From contig VHIT02000041.1 in the NCBI GenBank assembly GCA_009768925.2, positions 1 to 64,000 on the forward strand: DNA of 64,000 nucleotides, in the 5' to 3' direction. This document shows, in pieces, positions 29,194-38,995 of this stretch. This stretch comes from Cryptosporidium bovis. Taxonomy: Eukaryota > Apicomplexa > Conoidasida > Eucoccidiorida > Cryptosporidiidae. Both the position numbers and the translations under genes were made by a program. Within the stretch, counting starts at the first letter, position 1. Each line of letters begins with the position of its first letter. Below the pieces are notes generated by a model. That model had not been told where the DNA came from, did not search any database, and saw only the letters and a list, made by a program, of their open reading frames with translations.

Positions 29194-30639
29194 CTAGATC
29201 TGGAATAAATCTGAACCATAGGCGTTTGGAGGATCATTTCCATGTATGCATTCATCAATGCTCGTGAAATCATTATTCCAGCCTTTTTTAAGTCCCGATC
29301 TGAGCATATTGAGAATACCAGTTAGATTGTTTCCATCAAAAGCACTTTTCGGAAACTCCTGGTACTCCTCATTAGTAGGTGAAAAATAATATCTAAGGTT
29401 CACCTTGGGGTATTTACATAACACTGACCTGAGCAATCTTAAGCCAGTCACTTGAGAGTGCAAAATAGAGTAACTTCTTGAGAGTAAGCTTACGAAAGTA
29501 ATATCATTGTTTTTCTGAGAATCATCGCCATAAGACTTTATTCTTTTGTCAGGAAAAGTCTCTATGGCGTCTATGACTATATCTTCCTGTTTTTTAGCCA
29601 ATCCAATCCTAAAACAAGCTTTAATAGAGTCTTCAAGGTTCATGTTCATTACAACTCCACCGTCCATGTAGTGAGAGCCATTTATTACTACTGGTGAAAA
29701 CGCTCCTGGGACAGAAGTTGAAGCCAGGGTTGCGTTTATTAAGTCTGAGAGCTTGGTTGAACTTGAATTCCATGTGACATATTCACCGTCCTCATACCTA
29801 ACAGCCGAAACCAAAATCTCCCTTCTTTTGATTTCAAATTGTTCGCCCTCTTTGTGTTTCTCCGATTCTATTCTTACATATGTCTCGTTTTCATATGGCT
29901 CGAGCAAATGACCAAAAGTTTCGTTCAAGTAATGGAGAAGAGGAGTGTGATCACAAATTGCATTTTTAGGCTTTTTTCTCGGATTTAAAAGACCTCCAAT
30001 ATATTGAGGTATGAATTTCAATATATTCTTCCATATTGGAATAGAACAGTCTGAAAGATAATCCTGCCTTACTGTGGACCATATGTTCCAAAGTCTCTCC
30101 GTATATGCCTTTTCGTCACCAGGCTCGTAAAATAGGCCTGCCAAGGCAAGAATTCCTCCAATAGAAACACCACCTATAACGTCCCATCTAATGGTGTCGT
30201 TATATTTTGCCGTATGTTTACCTACCAAACCTCTAAGTACCCCAGTTTGCCAGGCCCCCCTATTAGCCCCTCCTGAGAGTACGAGAACGTAGCACTTACT
30301 TTCACTGGTTTTGTAGTAAAATTCTGGTACTTCTTTAGCAACACAAACTCCATCTTCTGGTCTGGATTTAATAATCCCTCCGAGTGTTGGGTCGTAAAGC
30401 GTTGAATGTTCCATGCCTTTTTCTGGCAATATCGGAACGTACTCCCTCACCACATCCCTCTCTGACAAAACACCTTCTTCATACAATTTCACCTCTTCAT
30501 TGATCTCACTTGTAAACTTTTCAAATAACCTTCTTCTTCGTTCCTTCTCATCGCCCTTAAAAAATTTGAATTTATATCCAAAAGATCCCAATACTAAACA
30601 GTTAAGTACTAAAAGCAAAAGTATACCGATTCTTCTCAT
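29194..30639 (-). CDS. secreted patatin-like phospholipase, catalytic residues intact
   Basis: A 481-residue patatin-family lipid acyl hydrolase with a signal peptide (1-21, 'ILLLLVLNCLVLGSFG'), so it probably acts in a secretory compartment or outside the cell. The oxyanion-hole loop is 'LSGGANRGAWQTG' (about 122-133). The nucleophile elbow is G-V-S159-I-G, and the catalytic Asp is D326 in 'YMDGGVV', so the Ser-Asp dyad is complete. A charged region (about 25-70) follows the signal peptide, and several N-glycosylation-type sites occur (NET, NSS, NGS). Patatins cleave acyl chains from phospholipids or neutral lipids; the actual substrate is unknown. It is divergent from a diverged relative 560 nt away that has lost the Asp. 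Confidence 0.9.
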   Translation of the reverse strand: MRRIGILLLLVLNCLVLGSFGYKFKFFKGDEKERRRRLFEKFTSEINEEVKLYEEGVLSERDVVREYVPILPEKGMEHSTLYDPTLGGIIKSRPEDGVCVAKEVPEFYYKTSESKCYVLVLSGGANRGAWQTGVLRGLVGKHTAKYNDTIRWDVIGGVSIGGILALAGLFYEPGDEKAYTERLWNIWSTVRQDYLSDCSIPIWKNILKFIPQYIGGLLNPRKKPKNAICDHTPLLHYLNETFGHLLEPYENETYVRIESEKHKEGEQFEIKRREILVSAVRYEDGEYVTWNSSSTKLSDLINATLASTSVPGAFSPVVINGSHYMDGGVVMNMNLEDSIKACFRIGLAKKQEDIVIDAIETFPDKRIKSYGDDSQKNNDITFVSLLSRSYSILHSQVTGLRLLRSVLCKYPKVNLRYYFSPTNEEYQEFPKSAFDGNNLTGILNMLRSGLKKGWNNDFTSIDECIHGNDPPNAYGSDLFQI

Positions 30640-31199
30640 CTTACAAGGAAAGCATGCGATGCGTGAGAGCTACTGAAATAGTATAATAATAACAATTTTT
30701 TCTACTTGGTACCTAATTAAATTTATACCTTTTCTCTTACCCCATACATAACACCAAAAATATATCGTGATAAATATACTTCAACCACAGGTGAATCCTA
30801 TTCTATATTTTAAAACAAAGACAGTTATCAAGTAGTATTTAAGTCAAAAACAAAGCAATAATTCAAAAAACTTGTTTTTGAATGCTTGATACCTTCTCCT
30901 TTTACACCTGTCCATTAGGTATTTTATTCCTGCCGCATGTTGGCATGGCGCTAAATATACTAATATGTCCGAGTACTGATAATGTATATATGGTATTTAA
31001 CAATGCTATATATACATATATGTACATATACATAGGTACGTATATTTATAATATATATATATGTTTATTTAACATAACAAATCGGTACCTTCAATATAAA
31101 TGTTGTGGTGAGAAGGCAAAGACCAAGATTAAAGGGTAAATGTGATACAAAACACGATTATAAGGATTCAAATTAAATGTTCTTTTTTTATATTTGAAG
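30640..31199. promoter_or_regulatory. shared upstream region of the two patatin genes
   Basis: A 560-nt head-to-head gap. It contains TGGCGCTA at 30946-30953, a one-base variant of the palindrome placed roughly centrally, and a TA/CATA-rich tract at 31008-31063. The arrangement suggests coordinated transcription of both lipase-family genes. Confidence 0.45.
31008..31063. repeat. TA/CATA-rich simple sequence
   Basis: An imperfect TATA/CATATA/TACATA tract ending in a pure TA run, in the patatin intergenic region. Confidence 0.7.
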
Positions 31200-33038
31200 A
31201 TGAAAAATGGAGGGATTGGTGGGTGTGTATTTAATATTTTAATCAAGGGATTATTATGGATTTCATTATACAAAATAAAGTGGGAAAAAGGCTGTTTGTT
31301 TGTGATTTCGATACCTTTACAAAAGTCAGACAAATTGTCTGTAGAGCAATGCCAAAACGTGGTTGAAAAGTTAGAATCAACTACGCTTGGTTTTTTGTTC
31401 TCCAAGAAAAATATATGCAAAGCCTCGACTACAAACAATAGATCATGGCAAAAAAAGTTAATTAAATCTGCTCGGCCTCCGTATCTCGAATTTCACAATG
31501 AGATCTATCCCTCTAAACCGAATATTGAAATGGAGAATCTTGCAAAAAAAAACAGATCTGCTATGTTGGAAAGTATGGGATCTGGAAGTGATTATTCCAA
31601 ATGCTTTATACTTGGATATTCTGGATATGGAAATAGAGGTATGTGGTCGGCATCTGTTGCAAAAGGTCTAGCTTCTCAATTTTACGACAACAAGGTTCCC
31701 CTAAGATGGGATGTTGTGGCGGGAATATCTTCAGGTGCTTTCAATGCAATTATTTCTTCCCACTTCATTCCAGGAGGTGGAGAGAAGCAATCGGAAACAG
31801 CAACAAGAATATCGAAGGAGACAAAGGAAGATGCTGTTGGAAATATGAATGACAAAAATTTCAGGAATAACTTTATATTTAACAATACAGATAGCAGAAG
31901 CGATTCATATATTTGTTCGAGTGTAGGAAAAGAAGTAAAGTTTGAGTTTTGGTTAAAATTTGGAAGTTCTAAAATGAATGACAATATCAAGTGCTATTCT
32001 CCAAATTCAGGCGAATTAGATCTTGAAAATATATATTTTATAAGCAATAACTCAAAGATAGAGAATGAATTGAGTTATACAGACTTCCTTTATGAAATGT
32101 ATCTAAGAGGCAATTCTGAGGTGGTAAATGATAATTGTTATGTTCCAACATCACAAGACTCAACAAAATGGTGGTCTACTATCCTTCTTACATTTGCTAA
32201 TTTCGGGAAAAAACCTATTAGTAACTTCTGTACGTTAAATGGTTGGAAAAAGTTTTATAGAGACTCAATGTTAAGGTACATGAATACTAAGAGAGAAGCT
32301 ATTGTTAGTGCTTCTAGATTGTTTGATGGTACTCTAATTAATTGGAGTCTTCAATACATACTGTCACAAATAATGACCAATGACAAAACAACTAGAAACA
32401 AATCTCCTGTTGAATGGGTTGAATTAAGCAAGAATGACGCCTCTGTAATTGCTGATATTGCAGCTGCAAGTAATGCTGTGTCAGGAGCTTATTTGCCAGT
32501 CAAGGTGAATAATGAGTATTATATCTGGGGAGGTCTCAGAGGCGAATCTAATTTGGAATCTGCTGTTGAAAGGTGTAAAGAATTGAGGCCTGGAATCAAA
32601 GAAGAAGATATTGTCATTGATTTCATTACAGGCTCTTATTTTAGGGAAGAAATATTTCTTTCAGGTTCATATGTAAAAGTACTAGGAAAAGAAAACTACT
32701 TTGGTAAATTATTCAGAAGATTTGAGAATTATATCCATAACACAAATGCCTATGCTAGACCAAATCCACCACAACTCTTTGAATTGTTCAACAGAGCATG
32801 GGAATTCATTACTTCCTCCTCTCGGGGTCTGTTTCCTATTAAGTCTCTAATTAGAAAATATCCAAAAGTCAAAATAAGGTTCTTCATTAGGCCAAAAACC
32901 CTCAAATTTTTTCCAAAGAGTTCATATGTCTTTCCATATCACAAAGACAAACTTTTAATAATGACCGACGGATACTACACTGGCTACAATGCTACTATCA
33001 TTGATATCAACTCTATTGAGACCTACAATTTGGTATAG
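31200..33038 (+). CDS. patatin-like protein lacking the catalytic Asp (pseudoenzyme)
   Basis: A 612-residue relative of the neighbouring lipase. It keeps the nucleophile elbow (G-I-S177-S-G within 'WDVVAGISSGAF') and an oxyanion-type loop ('GYSGYGNRGMW'). At the place of the catalytic Asp, however, the sequence is 'YYIWGGLRG': TGG (Trp 443, bases 32526-32528) instead of an Asp codon. The flanks align well with the active copy ('SGAYLPV' against 'PGAFSPV', 'SNLESAV' against 'MNLEDSI', 'RKYPKVKIRFF' against 'CKYPKVNLRYY'). The Asp is therefore truly replaced, and hydrolysis is unlikely. The N-terminus has a hydrophobic stretch (about 9-25) that may be a signal peptide or anchor, and an insert of about 110 polar residues follows the elbow. 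The frame is open to a TTG at 31194; the first ATG is 31200. Confidence 0.85.
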   Translation: MKNGGIGGCVFNILIKGLLWISLYKIKWEKGCLFVISIPLQKSDKLSVEQCQNVVEKLESTTLGFLFSKKNICKASTTNNRSWQKKLIKSARPPYLEFHNEIYPSKPNIEMENLAKKNRSAMLESMGSGSDYSKCFILGYSGYGNRGMWSASVAKGLASQFYDNKVPLRWDVVAGISSGAFNAIISSHFIPGGGEKQSETATRISKETKEDAVGNMNDKNFRNNFIFNNTDSRSDSYICSSVGKEVKFEFWLKFGSSKMNDNIKCYSPNSGELDLENIYFISNNSKIENELSYTDFLYEMYLRGNSEVVNDNCYVPTSQDSTKWWSTILLTFANFGKKPISNFCTLNGWKKFYRDSMLRYMNTKREAIVSASRLFDGTLINWSLQYILSQIMTNDKTTRNKSPVEWVELSKNDASVIADIAAASNAVSGAYLPVKVNNEYYIWGGLRGESNLESAVERCKELRPGIKEEDIVIDFITGSYFREEIFLSGSYVKVLGKENYFGKLFRRFENYIHNTNAYARPNPPQLFELFNRAWEFITSSSRGLFPIKSLIRKYPKVKIRFFIRPKTLKFFPKSSYVFPYHKDKLLIMTDGYYTGYNATIIDINSIETYNLV

Positions 33039-33880
33039 TACCATCATTTTACACTAATTGTGATTTGTTGGGCAAACTAGAAGAAAAGTCCAAGAACATA
33101 ATGTACCACTATAGTGGTGAATATATACATTGAGAGATATATATCCAACTGAAGTATGTACATAAATGCTAATTCAAACCGAAGATTGAATATGAATATT
33201 ATAAGGTTTCATTTTCTATATGTATGCTAATTAAGTAATGAATAAAGTGTTCGTCTAAATTGTACTAAATAATTAACAATTTTGGACCAAAAAAATAATT
33301 ATTTCCTTTGTTTTATTGGTTTGAGAAGAGATGATGCCATTATAAATGAAAACTAGTTTGTTTCATTATTTTCTTACATATATTTCCGCATTTTTTACCA
33401 CTATTTTTACATTTAATTTATATGTATGCAGAAAACCTTGTTGATTTTTAGATTTTGTGAGACACGATACCTGTATTATTTTAACCGGTACTTTTGCCCG
33501 GTATGGCATAAAAAAAAATCATAATTGCACAATGAAAAATAATCTGGTATAGGAAGGGGAACAGAGTAAAAAAGAGGTTAGAGAAGTTTAAAATACGAAA
33601 AGAACAAAATATAACATTACTTGAAGAATCATTTGGGGAAGGTAGATTGTGGTTTTTAGGATCATTGTACACTAGCTACCTATATTTCTTTAGGGTTGTT
33701 ATATCCCATTTGCTCAAGGAAATTAATACTAATTACATATATATATGTTTTTTTAGACCTTTGTTGAATACAAGTACATAATACCCAGCAACACTGCTTA
33801 CTTGGGTTTGTTTATTGGGCCTTAATTATTTTGTGCGTTGTCGTTGGGTGTAGACTCGAATTCTAGTACACTAGCAGAAA
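33039..33880. other. intergenic, no gene seen
   Basis: An 842-nt AT-rich gap between two plus-strand genes. It should hold the 3' end of the patatin-like gene and the promoter of the second AAAP transporter. The frame on the minus strand at 33481-33672 does not look like a protein. Confidence 0.45.
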
Positions 33881-35776
33881 ATGGTGGTCTCTACTAGTGA
33901 GGATGGAATATCAATGCTAGCTTCCTTTGTCCTTTTATGTTCATCCACAATAGGTACAGGAGTTCTTGTACTTAGCTACGGTGTTATGCAAGCAGGACTA
34001 ATATTAGGAAACACATTTATATTGTTGGCGGCGATATGTGGAGTATTGACTGAATCTATAGTGGCTTTGTCAGCACTTAAATTAAAAGCAACAGACTTGA
34101 GTAGCTTGATAGGCAGAACTGTAGCATACTCTGTTATAAAGGAAAAGAGAAAAATAATGAAGAAAAGTACAGCTAGACGTTCAATAAACAAGAAACGATC
34201 TCAGAAAGAGGTAGGGACATGCAACGATGAATATAGAGACAGTATGGAATATAGCAGTTATATTACCGTTAGTGACATAAATTGTAACAACATTAATAAC
34301 AATGAAGCAAATTGGAATGATATATCTGATGCAGAGAGTTCACTAAGTGATTTAGAGTGTGTTAGAGGTGTATTAGTCAGAAACGAGTTGTTATTTGATG
34401 AATTTAAACAAGAATTGAGAAGTAAACTTTTATTTCACTCTAGAATCATGAATATGCTTATTGTAGTGCTTATAGGATACTGTATTCCAACATATTTTAT
34501 ACTATTTGTAGATTATGTTGAAGACCTATTGAAGCAACTCATCCAATTTTTGGCAATACATTTTTACGATATAAATTCAATTGTAACATGGGTAATCCCA
34601 TTTATAAATTATATAAATAACAAGAAAGCACTTAATTTACTCTGTTTCATATTGGTTTTTTACCCTTCATCTCAACCAGACATATCAAAATTGGCTGGTC
34701 TTGGATATTTATCTTTAATATCATTTATACTGTTTTTATTCTCAGTGCTTTACAGATACTTTATTTCACCATTTGTTCCTTCAGATAATAATGCACTGTT
34801 ACCTGAAATAATTAACTCACTCAATATTAAACAATTTCCACCTCCAAAAGCTCCTACACCTATAGAGTTTGGACCTCATTTGGGATTATTAATGGCCATG
34901 AAAGTATTCCTATTTGCCATTTATTGTTTTGATTCTCATATGATTTGTGTTCAAGCCATTGTACCAGTAAAGAAAGTTAATCCAAAAAAAGCTATCATCC
35001 TACTTGTTAGTAGCACTCTCACTATGATGACTATTTGCGTTTCTTTATCTACAGTTTTAAATCTTAGTTTTGGTACTGTATTACTACCAAATCCAACACT
35101 TAACTATTCGCCATATGATACTGTTATAGCGGCAGCAAGACTTGTATTAGCAATAACAATGCTGGTAGTTATACCACTTCATGTAATACCGTTTGTAGAT
35201 TCTATAAGGAATTTGTTCTTTTTAGACAAATACATTGACAAGATGATAGATGATATTGAGGAAGCAATGATATTTATGAATGAAAAGCCCAGTAATAATG
35301 GTAGGGAAGAAAGTCAACATAGTGTTAGTTCCTACTTCACATTTATGGATAAAAAATCTAATTCAAGAGTTAGAAATTCTTCTATTGTCAAAAATTGCAA
35401 GAGTGACAGCAAATCAAGTTACATTTCTGGAACGGATATCTCTACATTATCTTATTCGAACAAAAATTCCTCTTTTATCACAAAATTTTTGTTCTCAACA
35501 CACTTTAGGGTATTATCATCACTTTTATTTTTGATGTTTTGTATTTTATTGGCTCTAATTGCTAAGGATGCTGCTCAGTACGTTGAATTACTTGCTGGAT
35601 ACTTTGACACTTGTATAATCATTTTGTACCCATTGTATATATATAGAATTGTTTGGTCACAAAAAGTACCCAATTTTATTAATATTTTCATTCATGGGTA
35701 TCTAATTTCTTATGAATTATGTTGTATTACAGCCTCAACTTATGCCGTATATGAACACTTTTTTAAAACTCATTAA
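33881..35776 (+). CDS. AAAP-family amino-acid transporter with large inserts
   Basis: A 631-residue polytopic protein of the same superfamily as the transporter at 1.2 kb. It has the helix-1 signature 'CSSTIGTGVLVLSYGVMQAG' and about ten or eleven membrane segments. Two hydrophilic inserts make it longer than usual: about 90-180 after the second membrane segment (basic, then Asp/Ser/Asn-rich) and about 460-540 ('EEAMIFMNEKPSNN' and a Ser-rich stretch), just before the last segments. Both are probably cytosolic and could be phosphorylated or bind partners. The likely role is amino-acid uptake or vacuolar exchange; the substrate is unknown. Cryptosporidium has little amino-acid synthesis, so such carriers are expected to matter. 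Confidence 0.85.
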   Translation: MVVSTSEDGISMLASFVLLCSSTIGTGVLVLSYGVMQAGLILGNTFILLAAICGVLTESIVALSALKLKATDLSSLIGRTVAYSVIKEKRKIMKKSTARRSINKKRSQKEVGTCNDEYRDSMEYSSYITVSDINCNNINNNEANWNDISDAESSLSDLECVRGVLVRNELLFDEFKQELRSKLLFHSRIMNMLIVVLIGYCIPTYFILFVDYVEDLLKQLIQFLAIHFYDINSIVTWVIPFINYINNKKALNLLCFILVFYPSSQPDISKLAGLGYLSLISFILFLFSVLYRYFISPFVPSDNNALLPEIINSLNIKQFPPPKAPTPIEFGPHLGLLMAMKVFLFAIYCFDSHMICVQAIVPVKKVNPKKAIILLVSSTLTMMTICVSLSTVLNLSFGTVLLPNPTLNYSPYDTVIAAARLVLAITMLVVIPLHVIPFVDSIRNLFFLDKYIDKMIDDIEEAMIFMNEKPSNNGREESQHSVSSYFTFMDKKSNSRVRNSSIVKNCKSDSKSSYISGTDISTLSYSNKNSSFITKFLFSTHFRVLSSLLFLMFCILLALIAKDAAQYVELLAGYFDTCIIILYPLYIYRIVWSQKVPNFINIFIHGYLISYELCCITASTYAVYEHFFKTH

Positions 35777-36895
35777 TAATTGTTATTTGAAGTTGGTTAA
35801 TGTTTTATTACTTTTTGGCCTATTGTTTTATATGTATATGTTACTCAAACAAATAAATACATGTACATACATTTATTTGTAATAATCTTTATTTTGGTCT
35901 ATTACCACAATTGTTTCCAATCATTGTCACTAGATTGTTTATTTTTAAATTGTGGAGGTAACTGCAATAGTTAGAATTCAAAGTGCATAAATAGGTCATA
36001 AGTAATGTTGTGATCGATCCTATTTAATATCTAAATTCTATTTTTTCTATTTCACTCTGCATTTTAATCTTTAAATTCCTTTTTAACCTTTTATTTTCCC
36101 CTTCCCCCATACTGATTAGTCACAATTTACGAACTGTCCCCGCCATATTTGTCTATTGAGTGGCGCCTAGTGGGTACGTCAGTATTAGGTAATTAATATA
36201 TAGGAAGGGCATATAAAGACAAGTAAAAGAATATAAGAAGTAAAGGCAAAATATAATAATGATGGTGTTACAAAATACCTCTTAAAAACAAAACATATAC
36301 AAGTAATTGTTCAAAAATATATGTTAATTTTTTAGTTATAAATATAAACTTATACAAATAGTAATTTCAGGCGTCAGTCTTTAGTAGATAAGTAAACATA
36401 AAAGGTGTAATTTGAATGAAAAAAAATTAGTAAATTTACACAATAAAAATCACAAAAGTGATAAGGAAAAAATATAATTAAAGGAGTGAAAGATTTCTTC
36501 TAAAGCGAAGGTTTTCCTCGAAAAACAAAAACAGTTAACTAGAAACTGTTTCTAATACAAAAAAAAATTACCTGAATATTATTGAGATAGTAACGGAAAA
36601 GATATAAATAACCAAGAGAAGGGTAGGAAGACGTAAATAGTTTTTTTTATATCCACATTCGCAACTACAGTAAATAATTGTGTTTGGATTCACTTCTCAG
36701 ATTATTAAGAGAATCGACAGGCAGTATTGATTATTTAGTTGGTACGATACCTGAAATATTTACTGGAATTTATCACAAAATTTGCAGAAACTGTGTATTC
36801 TTTTAAGTATTTAACAGACAATAAAGTAACTCCTTGGATATAGTAGTATTGATATAATTAATTTAATATTAAAATAACAACCGCAACAATATAAC
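35777..36895. other. 1.1-kb intergenic, upstream of UAP56/Sub2
   Basis: An AT-rich gap with TGGCGCC at 36161-36167, 729 nt before the helicase start. The last 650 nt are purine-rich with A-tracts (36405-36620) and free of ORFs, which suggests a long 5' leader or an unseen non-coding transcript. No RNA gene could be named. Confidence 0.45.
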
Positions 36896-38176
36896 ATGTC
36901 ATCGGCACAAAATACAGAAGAACTGGTTGATTATGAGGAGGAGGAGACAACAAAGATTGATGAGTCGAGAACGGAAGAAGGATCGAAAGTAGGGCGTGGT
37001 AATTATGTTGCTATACACGCTTCAGGTTTTAGAGACTTCTTTTTGAAACCAGAGTTAATAAGAGCCATTGGAGATGCAGGTTTTGAGCATCCATCTGAAG
37101 TGCAACATGAAACAATACCACACGCAATTACGGGTGTAGACATTCTTTGTCAAGCTAAATCTGGAATGGGAAAGACAGCGGTATTTGTACTTTCGATATT
37201 ACAACAGTTGAATCCAGATGATGAAAGTAAGAATGTAGAGTGCATTTGTATAGGTCACACCAGAGAATTGGCATTTCAAGTTAAAAATGAGTTTGATCGT
37301 TTTTCAAAGTACCTTAAAAATGTAAGGCCACAAGTGGTTTACGGGGGGATACCAATTCAAAAAGATATTGAAATGTTAAGTAACTCAACACCCAATATAC
37401 TTATTGGCACTCCTGGAAGAATTATAGCTTTAATTAGACAAAAAAAACTAAATACGGAAAATGTGGCTCATTTTGTTTTAGATGAGTGCGACAAATGTCT
37501 GGAATCTTTAGATATGAGAAAAGACGTACAAGAGATATTTACAAGTACTCCTAGAAAGAAACAAGTTATGATGTTTAGTGCTACGATGACAAAAGAGATA
37601 AGAGATGTATGTAGAAGATTTATGCAAAATCCAGTTGAAATATTTGTAGATGATGAAACAAAACTTACGCTTCACGGACTATTGCAATATTACGTTAAAT
37701 TAGGTGAATCTGAAAAAAACAGAAAATTAAACGATCTTCTTGATCAACTAGAGTTCAACCAAGTTATTATTTTTGTTAAAAGCGTATCTAGAGCTCAGGC
37801 TCTCCACAAACTGCTTACTGAATGCAGTTTCCCATCAATCTGTATCCATGCTGCTCTCAGTCAACAAGAAAGGATATCTAGATACCAACAATTTAAGAAT
37901 TTTGAAAAGAGAATTATGGTTGCTACTGATTTGTTTGGAAGAGGAATCGATATTGAAAGAGTTAACATTGTAATAAACTACGACATGCCGGAAAATACCG
38001 ATTCTTATTTACACAGAGTTGGGAGAGCAGGCAGATTTGGTACAAAGGGACTTGCGATTACTATGGTTTCTTCTCAATCTGATTCCCAAATTCTAAACGA
38101 TGTGCAGAGCAGATTCGAAGTTAACATTTCAGAAATGCCAAACCAAATAGATACGTCCTCATATATCAACCAATAG
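36896..38176 (+). CDS. SUB2: DEAD-box RNA helicase UAP56/Sub2
   Basis: A 426-residue ATP-dependent RNA helicase needed for spliceosome assembly and loading of mRNA-export factors (TREX complex) in the nucleus. All helicase motifs are present: Q motif in '[16 protein letters not shown]', Walker A AKSGMGKT (87-94), the subgroup-specific DECD (196-199) rather than DEAD, SAT (228-230), and the motif VI region '[13 protein letters not shown]'. The N-terminus 'LVDYEEEE' is the typical acidic Sub2 leader. Length matches the family exactly, and no insertion is seen. The identity is secure because DECD with this flanking sequence is specific to this subgroup. Its presence fits a genome that still splices, as the introns found here show. 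Confidence 0.97.
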   Translation: MSSAQNTEELVDYEEEETTKIDESRTEEGSKVGRGNYVAIHASGFRDFFLKPELIRAIGDAGFEHPSEVQHETIPHAITGVDILCQAKSGMGKTAVFVLSILQQLNPDDESKNVECICIGHTRELAFQVKNEFDRFSKYLKNVRPQVVYGGIPIQKDIEMLSNSTPNILIGTPGRIIALIRQKKLNTENVAHFVLDECDKCLESLDMRKDVQEIFTSTPRKKQVMMFSATMTKEIRDVCRRFMQNPVEIFVDDETKLTLHGLLQYYVKLGESEKNRKLNDLLDQLEFNQVIIFVKSVSRAQALHKLLTECSFPSICIHAALSQQERISRYQQFKNFEKRIMVATDLFGRGIDIERVNIVINYDMPENTDSYLHRVGRAGRFGTKGLAITMVSSQSDSQILNDVQSRFEVNISEMPNQIDTSSYINQ

Positions 38177-38995
38177 ATAACAGATAATAAGCATTATTAG
38201 TGAGCAGTAACTTTCTTTTTTTCTCCACGACAAAATTACCCTGTGTCTTTCTTGTCTTGACATAACTGTCCACCTATTTAACCTCGTACTGCATTCTTTT
38301 CGCCCTCTTGTCATACTTATTACTTTTTCGGAGTTACCGCCTATACAGAAATTCGAGTCGGTGTCAAAATAAATTAATCAGAGGCAAGGTGCAGATAAAT
38401 TATATTTGTCTGTGTGTCTATGCAAGTATCTCGCCTAAATACCTCGGGATTTATGTATATGAGTAAAAAATAGGGAATTTAAGTAAAGTTTTTCAGAGGT
38501 GCAAGTTTTTTCATTTGTTTACCCCTGAGAAATATAAATATCTTTGTGTGTGGTCTTTATTTCTTTTACTGTTTCATGCTATTGGACACATTATTGTTAC
38601 GGGGATTGGACTCTTGGGATAGACCTCAAATAGACTTTACTGATATATTTGGTTATTAATTCTGTGGAAATTACTTTAAGATAGACGTGAAATAGAAGGA
38701 TTAGCAAATAAATCCAAGTTTAGACATCGATTAATATATTACTTTGAAATAAAGCCTTGTTGTTTCAGCCTGACTGATTTCAAGCTAACAAATATATGAC
38801 AAAAAGAGCGAGAAAAATAGATATATTTACTTCGTAATGAATGCTTGTAGTTTGTATAATGGGAATTTAGCTATATTCAGTGGCTATTGCTTGTTTGAAA
38901 ATACAAACGTGAGTACTGTCTTTCGAAATAACCAAAATATTGAGTTTTGAATACTATTAGGAACTTGACGCAAAATCTGTTTTTAGACCTTCAAA
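38177..38995. other. intergenic, no gene seen
   Basis: An 819-nt AT-rich gap between plus-strand genes, with the 3' flank of SUB2 and the promoter of the MFS transporter. No element of the TGGCGCCA type and no ORF was recognised. Confidence 0.45.

Noticed and set aside
29180-29215. A T-arm-like sequence (TCGAACC) suggesting a tRNA
   Set aside because: It overlaps the 3' end of the patatin coding frame and no acceptor or anticodon arm could be paired. No other tRNA candidate was found by eye.
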